Of a stretch of 15,127 nucleotides of DNA, positions 1 through 6,504 are shown piece by piece. Origin of the DNA: RGIG4103 sp045644605 (GTDB lineage Bacteria > Bacillota > Clostridia > RUG12999); contig JAZRHB010000077.1 of the NCBI GenBank assembly GCA_045644605.1, positions 1 to 15,127 on the forward strand, read 5' to 3'. Each line of letters starts with the position of its first letter. Position 1 is the stretch's first letter. Under the pieces are notes generated by a model. That model made no database searches, was not told where the DNA came from, and saw only the letters and a program-made list of their open reading frames with translations. The translations under genes and the position numbers were made by a program.

Positions 1-42
1 TGCTCCTCGGTAGTGGCATTTATAACAGGAATTTTAATATGA
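1..42 (+). CDS. Possible C-terminal end of an upstream plus-strand gene (partial)
   Basis: The first plus-strand frame is open from the window edge and reads CSSVVAFITGILI before a TGA at 40-42. The peptide is strongly hydrophobic, as at the end of a membrane protein, and a hairpin terminator starts two bases after the stop. That placement suggests a real gene end. Only 13 residues are visible, so no family can be named, and chance readthrough of a short frame remains possible. Confidence 0.35.
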   Translation, partial: CSSVVAFITGILI

Positions 43-43
43 A

Positions 44-72
44 AAAAGAGTTGCTTTCAAAGCAACTCTTTT
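44..72. terminator. Hairpin terminator, usable in both directions
   Basis: A perfect stem (44-57 with 59-72, core GAGTTGC/GCAACTC) closes on a minimal loop. It is flanked by A-rich sequence on the left and T-rich sequence on the right. Read on the minus strand the hairpin ends in TTTTTT, which is the stronger direction. Read on the plus strand it would end the putative gene stopping at 42. Confidence 0.75.
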
Positions 73-83
73 CTTGTATCTCT

Positions 84-105
84 TGCGCAGTTGGCGCATT
101 TTAGC
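84..105 (-). repeat. Hairpin box, copy 1
   Basis: A 22-bp sequence that matches 293-314 at 20 of 22 positions. Read on the minus strand it is GCTAAAATG followed by a hairpin with a TGCGC/GCGCA stem and CAACT loop. It lies just upstream, in the minus direction, of the terminator at 44-72. Together with copy 2 it suggests a transcribed structured element or a dispersed intergenic repeat. Function unknown. Confidence 0.5.
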
Positions 106-133
106 CTGCAGATTTAAGATAAAATAATGCAAA

Positions 134-192
134 ACGGCCAAATCGAATCCCGAAGCTGTACATAGGTACTGCGAGAGGTGAGAGTTGGCCGT
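134..192. repeat. Inverted repeat with 43-nt structured interior
   Basis: ACGGCCAA at 134-141 is the exact reverse complement of TTGGCCGT at 185-192. The interior contains a GTAC...GTAC dyad. On the minus strand the surrounding 101-205 also reads as a 34-codon frame starting at ATG 205. That frame has no ribosome binding site and begins directly after a terminator T-run, so I do not call it a gene. It may be part of a larger intergenic repeat together with the two hairpin boxes. Confidence 0.35.
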
Positions 193-205
193 AGCGCTGG
201 AACAT

Positions 206-239
206 AAAAAATAGGAATTCGTTAATTAACGAATTCCTA
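206..239 (-). terminator. Terminator of the antiporter gene
   Basis: Bases 212-239 form a perfect 28-bp palindrome (TAGGAATTCGTTAA and its complement). On the minus strand it is followed by six Ts (206-211), the standard intrinsic terminator form. It lies about 80 bases after the antiporter stop codon and most likely ends that transcript. Confidence 0.8.
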
Positions 240-292
240 CATATGTTTTTACTATTTTCAAAACTTGATGTTCCCATAGCATCAGCTGTTCC

Positions 293-314
293 TGCGCGGT
301 TGGCACATTTTAGC
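293..314 (-). repeat. Hairpin box, copy 2
   Basis: This is the second copy of the 22-bp box at 84-105, starting six bases past the antiporter stop codon. The two differences fall in the loop and at one stem position. On the minus-strand RNA the stem change still pairs as a G-U wobble (TGTGC/GCGCA), but on the plus strand it would be a C-A mismatch. This favours function as minus-strand RNA, though from a single change. Confidence 0.5.
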
Positions 315-319
315 TTAAA

Positions 320-1609
320 TCATTTGTTTTTCACAGCATCAAGTTTATTCTGTCTTCTCATCTTAACTTCGTGCGGAATAGGTTTGATATCGCCTGCTGC
401 GGCAAGTGCCTGTCTTGTGAGAAGCGGACCTACAAGCTCATAAATAAGAACCGCAAAGAGTGTTATATTTCTTATAAGGCTTCCCTGTTCACCAAGCTGC
501 ATTGCTGTGGCACACATTCCAAGCGCAACCCCCGCCTGCGGCAGAAGTGTAATACCAAGATATTTACATATATTCGGTTCACATTTAGCAAGCTTTGCAC
601 TTCCCATAGCACCGAAATATTTTCCGAGCGAACGGAAAATGATGTATACAACACCGATTATTACAATTGCCATATCCATAAATACACTAAGCTCAAGCTC
701 TGCACCGCTGATTACGAAAAACAGCGCCAGAAGCGGCGATGCCCATTTGTCCGATTTCTCCATAATATCGTGTGAAAGCGGACAGATGTTGCAGAATATT
801 GTGCCAAGCATCATACATACAAGAAGTGATGAAAAGCTTACGTGTACCGGTCCGATATGGAAATCTATCATAGAAAGTGCAACCGTAGCAAATACAAACG
901 CAATAGTCATATTAAGACGATTTGTGTTTGAGTTGAACATTTTTTCAAGCTGGGTAAGCACCCATCCCATTATTGCACCAAGTCCGAGTGAGCAAACAAT
1001 TTCAACAAGCGGATTTACAATAATTGAAATAAAATCAACCTGATTTGTGATAAGTGTTTTTGCAATACCAAAGGATACGGCAAATACAATAAGACCGACT
1101 GCATCATCAAGCGCAACTATAGGAAGAAGCAGTTTTGTAAGCGGACCGTCCGCTTTGTACTGACGGACAACCATGAGTGTTGCGGCAGGTGCGGTAGCAG
1201 TTGCAATTGCGCCAAGTACGATAACCTGCGGAAGTGTAAGCTTATCCGGCATTGCAAGATGCAATAAGTAAAGTGCCACATCAACAAAAAGGGTGGCAAC
1301 AAGCGCCTGAATTATACCGATAACGGTTGCCGCTTTACCCGTTTTCTTAAGGTCTTCAAGTCTAAATTCACTACCGATTGAAAAAGCAATGAAACCAAGC
1401 GCAACCTCAGAAACAAGTTTAAGTGCTTCAACTGCCTCACCCGATGCAAAACCAAACCCTTCTATGCCAAGTCTTCCGATGCAATATGGACCGATAAGCA
1501 CCCCGGCAATAAGGTATGCCGTTACCGACGGCAGTTTAAGTGGCTTAAATGCTCTTGTCATAAGAAGTCCGGCAAGCAAAGCTACCGATACTGACAACAA
1601 TGTACTCAT
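320..1609 (-). CDS. Cation:proton antiporter, CPA2/Na+(K+)/H+ exchanger family
   Basis: Predicted integral membrane antiporter of 429 residues exchanging Na+ or K+ for protons, made of hydrophobic segments throughout. Family marks (numbered from this start): FSIGSEFRL near residue 76-84, ATATAPAATLMVVRQ near 136-150, and the paired acids of ALDDAVG at about 168-169. A DD pair there is typical of electrogenic CPA2 exchangers such as NapA-type proteins. The protein lacks a C-terminal TrkA-N or RCK domain, so it is the short, unregulated form. I chose ATG 1609 because GAAGAG lies just upstream; the in-frame ATGs at 1627 and 1642 have no binding site and the latter falls at the expected transcription start. 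It stands alone between its own promoter and terminator. The ion cannot be decided from sequence. Confidence 0.9.
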   Translation of the reverse strand: MSTLLSVSVALLAGLLMTRAFKPLKLPSVTAYLIAGVLIGPYCIGRLGIEGFGFASGEAVEALKLVSEVALGFIAFSIGSEFRLEDLKKTGKAATVIGIIQALVATLFVDVALYLLHLAMPDKLTLPQVIVLGAIATATAPAATLMVVRQYKADGPLTKLLLPIVALDDAVGLIVFAVSFGIAKTLITNQVDFISIIVNPLVEIVCSLGLGAIMGWVLTQLEKMFNSNTNRLNMTIAFVFATVALSMIDFHIGPVHVSFSSLLVCMMLGTIFCNICPLSHDIMEKSDKWASPLLALFFVISGAELELSVFMDMAIVIIGVVYIIFRSLGKYFGAMGSAKLAKCEPNICKYLGITLLPQAGVALGMCATAMQLGEQGSLIRNITLFAVLIYELVGPLLTRQALAAAGDIKPIPHEVKMRRQNKLDAVKNK

Positions 1610-1645
1610 ATTTATCTCTTCTTTCATAAATTTTAAATACATTAT

Positions 1646-1675
1646 ATTTTACAACAATTTACCGCTAAATGTCAA
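1646..1675 (-). promoter_or_regulatory. Promoter of the antiporter gene
   Basis: On the minus strand TTGACA (1670-1675) and TAAAAT (1646-1651) are separated by 18 bases, giving a start near 1640 and a leader of about 30 bases. The -35 is a perfect consensus. A TATAAT lies five bases further down but at a poor distance from the -35. Confidence 0.65.
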
Positions 1676-1688
1676 TCATTTAATATAT

Positions 1689-1730
1689 AAAAAAGCAGTT
1701 TTGCAAAAGGGTTTCTTTGGCAAAACTGCT
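1689..1730 (-). terminator. Terminator of the glycosyltransferase-MBL-VIT operon
   Basis: An 11-bp stem (AGCAGTTTTGC at 1694-1704 with GCAAAACTGCT at 1720-1730) is followed on the minus strand by TTTTTT (1688-1693). It faces the operon that ends at 2018 but is separated from it by the 277-bp inverted-repeat element, so readthrough of that element is expected before termination. Confidence 0.75.
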
Positions 1731-1737
1731 GATTATA

Positions 1738-2014
1738 TAAGCCGAGCGAAATCGAACACCACAAGGTTTAAAACCATAAATTTTGCGTAATACTGCAGAA
1801 ACTTCTGCAAATATACGCGAGTATTATTCTTGAAGTTTCTTTGTCTTCCATCAAAATTTAAGGGGTTTAAACTCTTCGACCTTAAACGCAGGAAAATTTT
1901 ATATAATTGGAATGCGAAGGACGAAGCAAGGCTGACGCCTTGCAAGGACGACAAGTTTCAAGAATGAAAATTTAACAAGTTTAAGGCTTATGGGGTTCGA
2001 TTCCGCTCGGCTTA
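1738..2014. mobile_element. MITE-like element with 20-bp terminal inverted repeats
   Basis: The ends TAAGCCGAGCGAAATCGAAC (1738-1757) and the reverse complement of 1995-2014 match at 19 of 20 positions. Inside lie nested dyads: GCGTA/TACGC around a GCAGAA/TTCTGC hairpin (1785-1818), an imperfect pair 1825-1849 with 1946-1965, TTAAGG/CCTTAA (1858-1863, 1880-1885), and GCAAGGC/GCCTTGC (1926-1943). No transposase is encoded. Size and ends suit a non-autonomous mobile repeat; a purely structural RNA element is the alternative. I see no clear target-site duplication. It fills most of the gap between the VIT1 stop and the terminator. Confidence 0.55.
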
Positions 2015-2017
2015 GTT

Positions 2018-2896
2018 TTATATTTCTACCCCAAGAAACTGTTTTGCAAGGATGCCAACAAAGAACGATACAACCGATACACCTATGCTGATAAGTGCCA
2101 TTTCGGCAAACCGGCAGCCGAATTTTTCGCCCTGCGCTACAGATGTGTAATACGTAAATCCGGCAATTATAAGAATTACAACCGCAAGCATACAAATAAG
2201 TGCCGCGATGTACTGTGCACTTCCGAAAAGAAGATACGGCAAGATAAGAAGTACAACCGTGATAAGATATGCAATTCCGGTATATGTGCAGGATTTAAAC
2301 GCATCATCTCTTCCCTCGCTTCGTGCGGCAAGAAATTCGCTTGATGCCATTGAGAATGTAGCGGAAATACCGATAATAAGACCGGACAGAGCAATAAGCT
2401 TTGTGTTCTGAAGTGCAAATGTAAAACCAGCAAGTGAACCCGCAAGCTCGACAAGAGCGTCGTTCATCCCAAGCACCATACTACCCACATACTGCAGTCT
2501 TTCTTCGTCAAGCATAGCAATAAGCGCCTGCTCGTGTTCTTCTTCCTGCGCTCTTATTGATGTGCTTTCCTTCACTTCCTTTTCAAGAAGCTCATATTCA
2601 TCCTGCGCCGCTTCTTCACCGTTTTCCATAAGCTTGATTGCAAAAGTAAATCCTAAAATTCTTGCCATCAGCTTAAATTTAAAAATTTTGAGTTTTTCCG
2701 GTTTCATTTCGATACCGGTATATTTTTCCCAGATTTCGTAATGCGCTTTTTCCTCTTTCGCAAGTCGAAGGAGCACCTCTTTATTTTCTTCACCCTTTGC
2801 AAATTTTGCAATTTCGGCATAAATTACACTTTCGGTAAGCTCGTTTTGTTGCATTTTCTTAATTACAGAAAGTGCTTTTTCTGATAATACCCCCAT
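2018..2896 (-). CDS. Ferritin-like/VIT1 fusion iron transporter (MbfA-like)
   Basis: 292 residues in two parts. Residues 1-130 look like a rubrerythrin-type helical domain with candidate iron ligands E28, KEEKAHY (E48, E49, H52) and QEEEHE (E118-H121). Residues 138-292 are a VIT1/CCC1 membrane domain with about five segments, opening with GMNDALVELAGSLAGFTFAL, where the D and E match the metal-path residues of the family. Related erythrin-VIT1 proteins (MbfA) move iron across the membrane; export of excess Fe2+ is the likely role here. GGGGG lies six bases before ATG 2896. It is the last gene of a three-gene operon, 14 bases after the MBL gene, and its stop codon is four bases from the inverted-repeat element. 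Confidence 0.88.
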   Translation of the reverse strand: MGVLSEKALSVIKKMQQNELTESVIYAEIAKFAKGEENKEVLLRLAKEEKAHYEIWEKYTGIEMKPEKLKIFKFKLMARILGFTFAIKLMENGEEAAQDEYELLEKEVKESTSIRAQEEEHEQALIAMLDEERLQYVGSMVLGMNDALVELAGSLAGFTFALQNTKLIALSGLIIGISATFSMASSEFLAARSEGRDDAFKSCTYTGIAYLITVVLLILPYLLFGSAQYIAALICMLAVVILIIAGFTYYTSVAQGEKFGCRFAEMALISIGVSVVSFFVGILAKQFLGVEI

Positions 2897-2910
2897 ATTT
2901 ATCCCCCTTT

Positions 2911-3777
2911 TTATGCAAGTTCAAATTCACGCTCGATAAGATTTATTGTTATTCCTATATTAAGCTCCATTGCATCAATAGGATAAACTTCAGCAATATA
3001 TCCGTGATAAAACTTATCTTTAAACATCTGTGCCACCTCTTCTTTTGAACATCCGTTTTTAAGCATCTCTACCATTTTTTCTGTTGTTTCAATAAGAGTC
3101 GGTTTTGCTTTTCCAAGATAAATCTTTGTTTCATTTTCATCAAGAATTCCGTAGTGCGGTGCAAGCACTTTTTTTGCATCAAGCTTAAGCACCTTATCAA
3201 TAGATTCAAGTGCCATATTATATCCCACAAGCACCGACGGAACAACATCGTCTTTGCCGTTGAAAACACCTATGGTTTCGCAAGCCAAAAGAAGCTTTTC
3301 CTCTTTGCAGTAATATCCAACTGAGCACTTTGTGTGTCCCGGAAGATTGATTACCTTAAACTCCATATCCCCCGCTTGTACAACATCGCCTTCCCCAACC
3401 GGTATATCCACACGAAGATTTTCAATTTTATCTTCATATTCATCAACTCCGCAGGTTTTTGCAAACTTACTGTCAAGGTCATGCATTACGGCTTTTGCTG
3501 TAGGTTTTGCAAATATTTTTGCCGCATATTCACCCGCAACCACCTTTGCCTCCGGCCAGTATTCAAGTGCATATGCCGCACCATATGCATGGTCATAATG
3601 CGAATGTGTAAGGAAAATATAGTCGAGGCTTCTTTCCACAAGAATATTTTTTATTTTATCGGCAACGGCATATCCCGTAAATCCGAATCCCGAATCGTAA
3701 AGAATTGATGTTTTTCCGTCATCAAGCAAAAACGCACTGTCGCCAACATTTGCACGTACATCTGTTATTTTAATCAT
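2911..3777 (-). CDS. MBL-fold metallo-hydrolase
   Basis: 288-residue soluble protein of the metallo-beta-lactamase superfamily. Visible metal-site motifs are THSHYDH (H58, H60, D62, H63), the GHTKCS motif (H148), and APHYG (H208). The usual bridging Asp is replaced by Glu in ACETIG (E167). The order and spacing match stand-alone hydrolases, with no fused flavodoxin or rhodanese domain, and a helical tail after residue 215. The substrate cannot be told from sequence; glyoxalase II-like thioesters or phosphoesters are general possibilities. The start is ATG 3777, with GGGGGAA inside the last codons of the upstream gene, whose stop is two bases away, so the two are translationally close. Confidence 0.85.
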   Translation of the reverse strand: MIKITDVRANVGDSAFLLDDGKTSILYDSGFGFTGYAVADKIKNILVERSLDYIFLTHSHYDHAYGAAYALEYWPEAKVVAGEYAAKIFAKPTAKAVMHDLDSKFAKTCGVDEYEDKIENLRVDIPVGEGDVVQAGDMEFKVINLPGHTKCSVGYYCKEEKLLLACETIGVFNGKDDVVPSVLVGYNMALESIDKVLKLDAKKVLAPHYGILDENETKIYLGKAKPTLIETTEKMVEMLKNGCSKEEVAQMFKDKFYHGYIAEVYPIDAMELNIGITINLIEREFELA

Positions 3778-3779
3778 TT

Positions 3780-5090
3780 TTATTCCCCCATTTCATTACC
3801 ATTTTTTATTGTACCACATCCTATCTTTTTTTGCAAGAACAATATATCCGCCGTGTTATATAAAACATCCGCTGCAATCATTATAATAAAACACATTACA
3901 ATATACATATATCTTGAAAAGCAGTAATACGGCAAATGAATTACGTTGAACACAATTATCGCAGTAAGCAGCATTCCCGTTTCCGCATTTACCCGTTTTT
4001 TAATTATCATAATCAGCGTTCCCGCCACAAACAAGGCAAGAAGCACGCGGTGATATATTGTTATCGGCAAATATGTGCCTGAGTATATCGGATACCACAT
4101 ATACGGCAGAGAAAAATTTCTGACAGTTTTCCCCACTGTGTACCAATATACATATTCAGCCGTATTATTTTTAATGTTGTATTTAAAAAATCTGTTTGCG
4201 ATTTCGTGTTCTGCGGCATCCGCCGAAATTTCGGTTTCTCCATAATCAACATTATGTGCGCTTACTGCCGCAAGCAGTTTTTCTCGTTCTTCGGTTGAAT
4301 AATCTATTACTGCCCCTTGCATTTTCGGATTGCCGGTTGAAACGGTAAATGGAATAAAACTGTCAAACATAGCAAAATTTCTTATAACCCACGGCGACAT
4401 AATTATAATAAACGGGATTATTAAATACACCGCATATTTTACCATATATTTAATTTCTATTTTTTTGAAGAGCAGATATGCTAAAATAACAATTCCCATT
4501 ACCGCCATTGTTGCCCTGAACATTACAGACACTGCCCACATTGTACCGCAAACAAAAAACATTCGTTTACTCTTTGTTTGCGCGCCGCAAATAAGAAAAT
4601 ATATCATAAGAAGAAATGCCGTATATGCAGGCACTTCCGTCAACACCACTGTTGAAACATAAATGTTTGGCAGATAAAAAAGTGAAAGCGCCATGGTAAT
4701 AAGCGCAACTTTTGAATTAAAAATTTTTCTTGAAATAAGAAATACCATATATAAATTGAAGACTTGCAAACCAGCAAAAACTATTCTCACCGGCATAACC
4801 GCCCCTTTTTCGCCAAAAAGCGCCACAAATGGTGTAAGAAACAGCGTAATCCCCGGCATAATAAATACTGTCGGCTCATCCGGATATCCGTATGTCAGCT
4901 TCCCTGTTTCTACAAACGTCCGGGCACTCCGCAGATATTTGACATCATCATCGTCATAATGTTCAAAACTTCCGAGAAGAAGCTCATCATTATAATAAAA
5001 CGATGCAAAAATACATCCAAACAGCATTGCAAGTGTTAATACTGCCACCAATATTTTTACTTTTTTTGATTCCGCTTTTATCAAAAACAT
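3780..5090 (-). CDS. Polytopic membrane glycosyltransferase, GT-C (GT39/ArnT-like)
   Basis: 436 residues with a short positive N-terminus, a first membrane segment at about 11-32, then an outer loop with four aspartates (D46-D49) and a YPDEPTVFIMPG stretch, followed by around ten hydrophobic segments. An acidic cluster in the first outer loop followed by a P-x-x-P-type segment is the layout of GT-C enzymes, which transfer sugars from polyprenyl-phosphate carriers onto lipid or protein outside the membrane. The soluble loop at about 235-310 is short for ArnT or PMT, so acceptor and sugar are unknown. First gene of the operon; AAAGGGC precedes ATG 5090 at a fair distance. A non-enzymatic membrane protein of similar topology is possible. 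Confidence 0.7.
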   Translation of the reverse strand: MFLIKAESKKVKILVAVLTLAMLFGCIFASFYYNDELLLGSFEHYDDDDVKYLRSARTFVETGKLTYGYPDEPTVFIMPGITLFLTPFVALFGEKGAVMPVRIVFAGLQVFNLYMVFLISRKIFNSKVALITMALSLFYLPNIYVSTVVLTEVPAYTAFLLMIYFLICGAQTKSKRMFFVCGTMWAVSVMFRATMAVMGIVILAYLLFKKIEIKYMVKYAVYLIIPFIIIMSPWVIRNFAMFDSFIPFTVSTGNPKMQGAVIDYSTEEREKLLAAVSAHNVDYGETEISADAAEHEIANRFFKYNIKNNTAEYVYWYTVGKTVRNFSLPYMWYPIYSGTYLPITIYHRVLLALFVAGTLIMIIKKRVNAETGMLLTAIIVFNVIHLPYYCFSRYMYIVMCFIIMIAADVLYNTADILFLQKKIGCGTIKNGNEMGE

Positions 5091-5124
5091 TAACTTTGCC
5101 CTTTCTTTTAAACTGTGCTAATTT

Positions 5125-5153
5125 ATTATACCCAGTTATTGGACAAAAGTTAA
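5125..5153 (-). promoter_or_regulatory. Promoter of the glycosyltransferase-MBL-VIT operon
   Basis: On the minus strand TTAACT (5148-5153), 17 bases, then a perfect TATAAT (5125-5130). The start would be near 5118, giving a leader of about 28 bases before ATG 5090. The -35 matches four of six consensus positions and directly abuts the T-run of the lysA terminator. Confidence 0.6.
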
Positions 5154-5154
5154 C

Positions 5155-5192
5155 TAAAAAACCCCAATTTATGTAAAAACACAAATCGGGGC
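5155..5192 (-). terminator. Terminator of the purL-lysA operon
   Basis: On the minus strand CCCCGATTT pairs with AAATTGGGG across a short loop and is followed by TTTTTT. It begins a few bases after the lysA stop (5197-5199). The next operon's -35 box starts where the T-run ends. Confidence 0.8.
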
Positions 5193-5196
5193 ATTT

Positions 5197-6492
5197 TTAT
5201 AGGTCATTTTTTATAATATCTTCGTATGTTTCGCGTTTTACCGCAAGGCTTGGCTTGCCGCCACTTACCATTACAACCGGCGGTTTCGGTATTCTGTTAT
5301 AATTACTTGCCATGGAATAATTATATGCACCCGTTGCAAGAACGGCAAGAACATCTCCCGCTTTAATGCTCGGCATTTTTATATCCTTTATTAAAAGGTC
5401 GCCCGATTCGCAGCATTTACCTGCGATAGTAACCTCTTTTTTCGGCTGTGCCATCGGATTATTTGCCAGAAGCGCGTGGTATTTTGAACCATACATAATG
5501 TATCTTGGGTTATCCGCCATACCGCCGTCAACCGACACATATGTACGAACATCCGGAATTTCTTTTACTCCGCCTACTGTATATAAGGTAGCACCTGCGG
5601 ATGCAACAATTGACCTGCCGGGTTCCATAAGGATTTTCGGCATTTCAATTCCTTTTTCTGCCGCTACCTTTTTAACAACCTTTGAAACCGCTTCGATATA
5701 CGCATCATAATCAATCGGATTATCTTCGGGAACATATTTAATTCCGTATCCGCCACCAAGGTTCATCTGCTCGATTTCAATGCCTTCTTTTTTAAGATCG
5801 GCAATAAATCCCATCATAACGCTTGCGGCATGTTCAAACGGCTCGATGTCAAAAATCTGCGAGCCTATATGGCAATGCACACCGACAATATTGAGATTTT
5901 TCATCTGTTTTGCGGTTTTATAGACTTCCATTGCCTCGCCGGTTTCAAGCGCAACACCGAACTTGGAATCAATCTGTCCGGTCATAACAAACTCGTGTGT
6001 ATGAGCATCTATACCGGGTTTGATTCGGAACATTATATCCACGGTTTTGCCTTTTTCTTCGGCAATAGTATTTAATTTTTTAAGTTCAAAAACATTATCA
6101 ACAACAATGGTACCTACGCCGTTTTCAACAGCAAGCAAAAGCTCGTCTTCGGTTTTGTTGTTTCCGTGGAAATATACTTTTTCCATCGGAAAATCCGCTT
6201 TTATTGCGGTATACAACTCACCGCCCGATACCACATCAAGACCAAGACCTTCTTCTTTCACGATTTTCACCATACGTTTGCAGGAAAAGGCTTTGCTTGC
6301 ATAAAGCACAAGCCCGTTTCCGCCGTAGTGTTTATCCATTGCGTCTTTATATATTCTGCAGTTTTTGCGGATGAGGTCTTCGTCCATTACATAAACCGGA
6401 GTGCCATACTCTTTTGCAATATCAAGAGCATTTGAGCCGCCGATGCAAAGAACTCCATTTTCATCAACGTTTAAACTTTCGGATACAAACAC
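5197..6492 (-). CDS. lysA: Diaminopimelate decarboxylase
   Basis: PLP enzyme converting meso-diaminopimelate to L-lysine and CO2, the last step of lysine synthesis. 431 residues, a normal length. The fold-III barrel carries the PLP lysine in YASKAF (K67), then HCHIGSQ, the phosphate-binding GGGYG, EPGRS, and the CESGD motif with the catalytic Cys. The C-terminal ATGAYNYSMASNYN segment is typical. Translation starts at GTG 6492 behind AAGGAG with an eight-base spacer; no better ATG is near. The gene follows purL by 12 bases, and the purL stop TAA forms part of this ribosome binding site, so it is the second gene of a purL-lysA operon. No lysine riboswitch precedes it. Confidence 0.97.
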   Translation of the reverse strand: MFVSESLNVDENGVLCIGGSNALDIAKEYGTPVYVMDEDLIRKNCRIYKDAMDKHYGGNGLVLYASKAFSCKRMVKIVKEEGLGLDVVSGGELYTAIKADFPMEKVYFHGNNKTEDELLLAVENGVGTIVVDNVFELKKLNTIAEEKGKTVDIMFRIKPGIDAHTHEFVMTGQIDSKFGVALETGEAMEVYKTAKQMKNLNIVGVHCHIGSQIFDIEPFEHAASVMMGFIADLKKEGIEIEQMNLGGGYGIKYVPEDNPIDYDAYIEAVSKVVKKVAAEKGIEMPKILMEPGRSIVASAGATLYTVGGVKEIPDVRTYVSVDGGMADNPRYIMYGSKYHALLANNPMAQPKKEVTIAGKCCESGDLLIKDIKMPSIKAGDVLAVLATGAYNYSMASNYNRIPKPPVVMVSGGKPSLAVKRETYEDIIKNDL

Positions 6493-6504
6493 GTTAATCT
6501 CTCC

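Noticed and set aside
134..192. tRNA-like look on the minus strand (arms ACGGCCAA/TTGGCCGT and a TTCGATT stretch)
   Set aside because: Only 59 bases, with no T-arm stem, anticodon arm or D-arm pairing.
1733..1954. 73-codon minus-strand frame inside the inverted-repeat element
   Set aside because: It runs through the dyads, has no ribosome binding site and no recognisable domain; better explained by the repeat.
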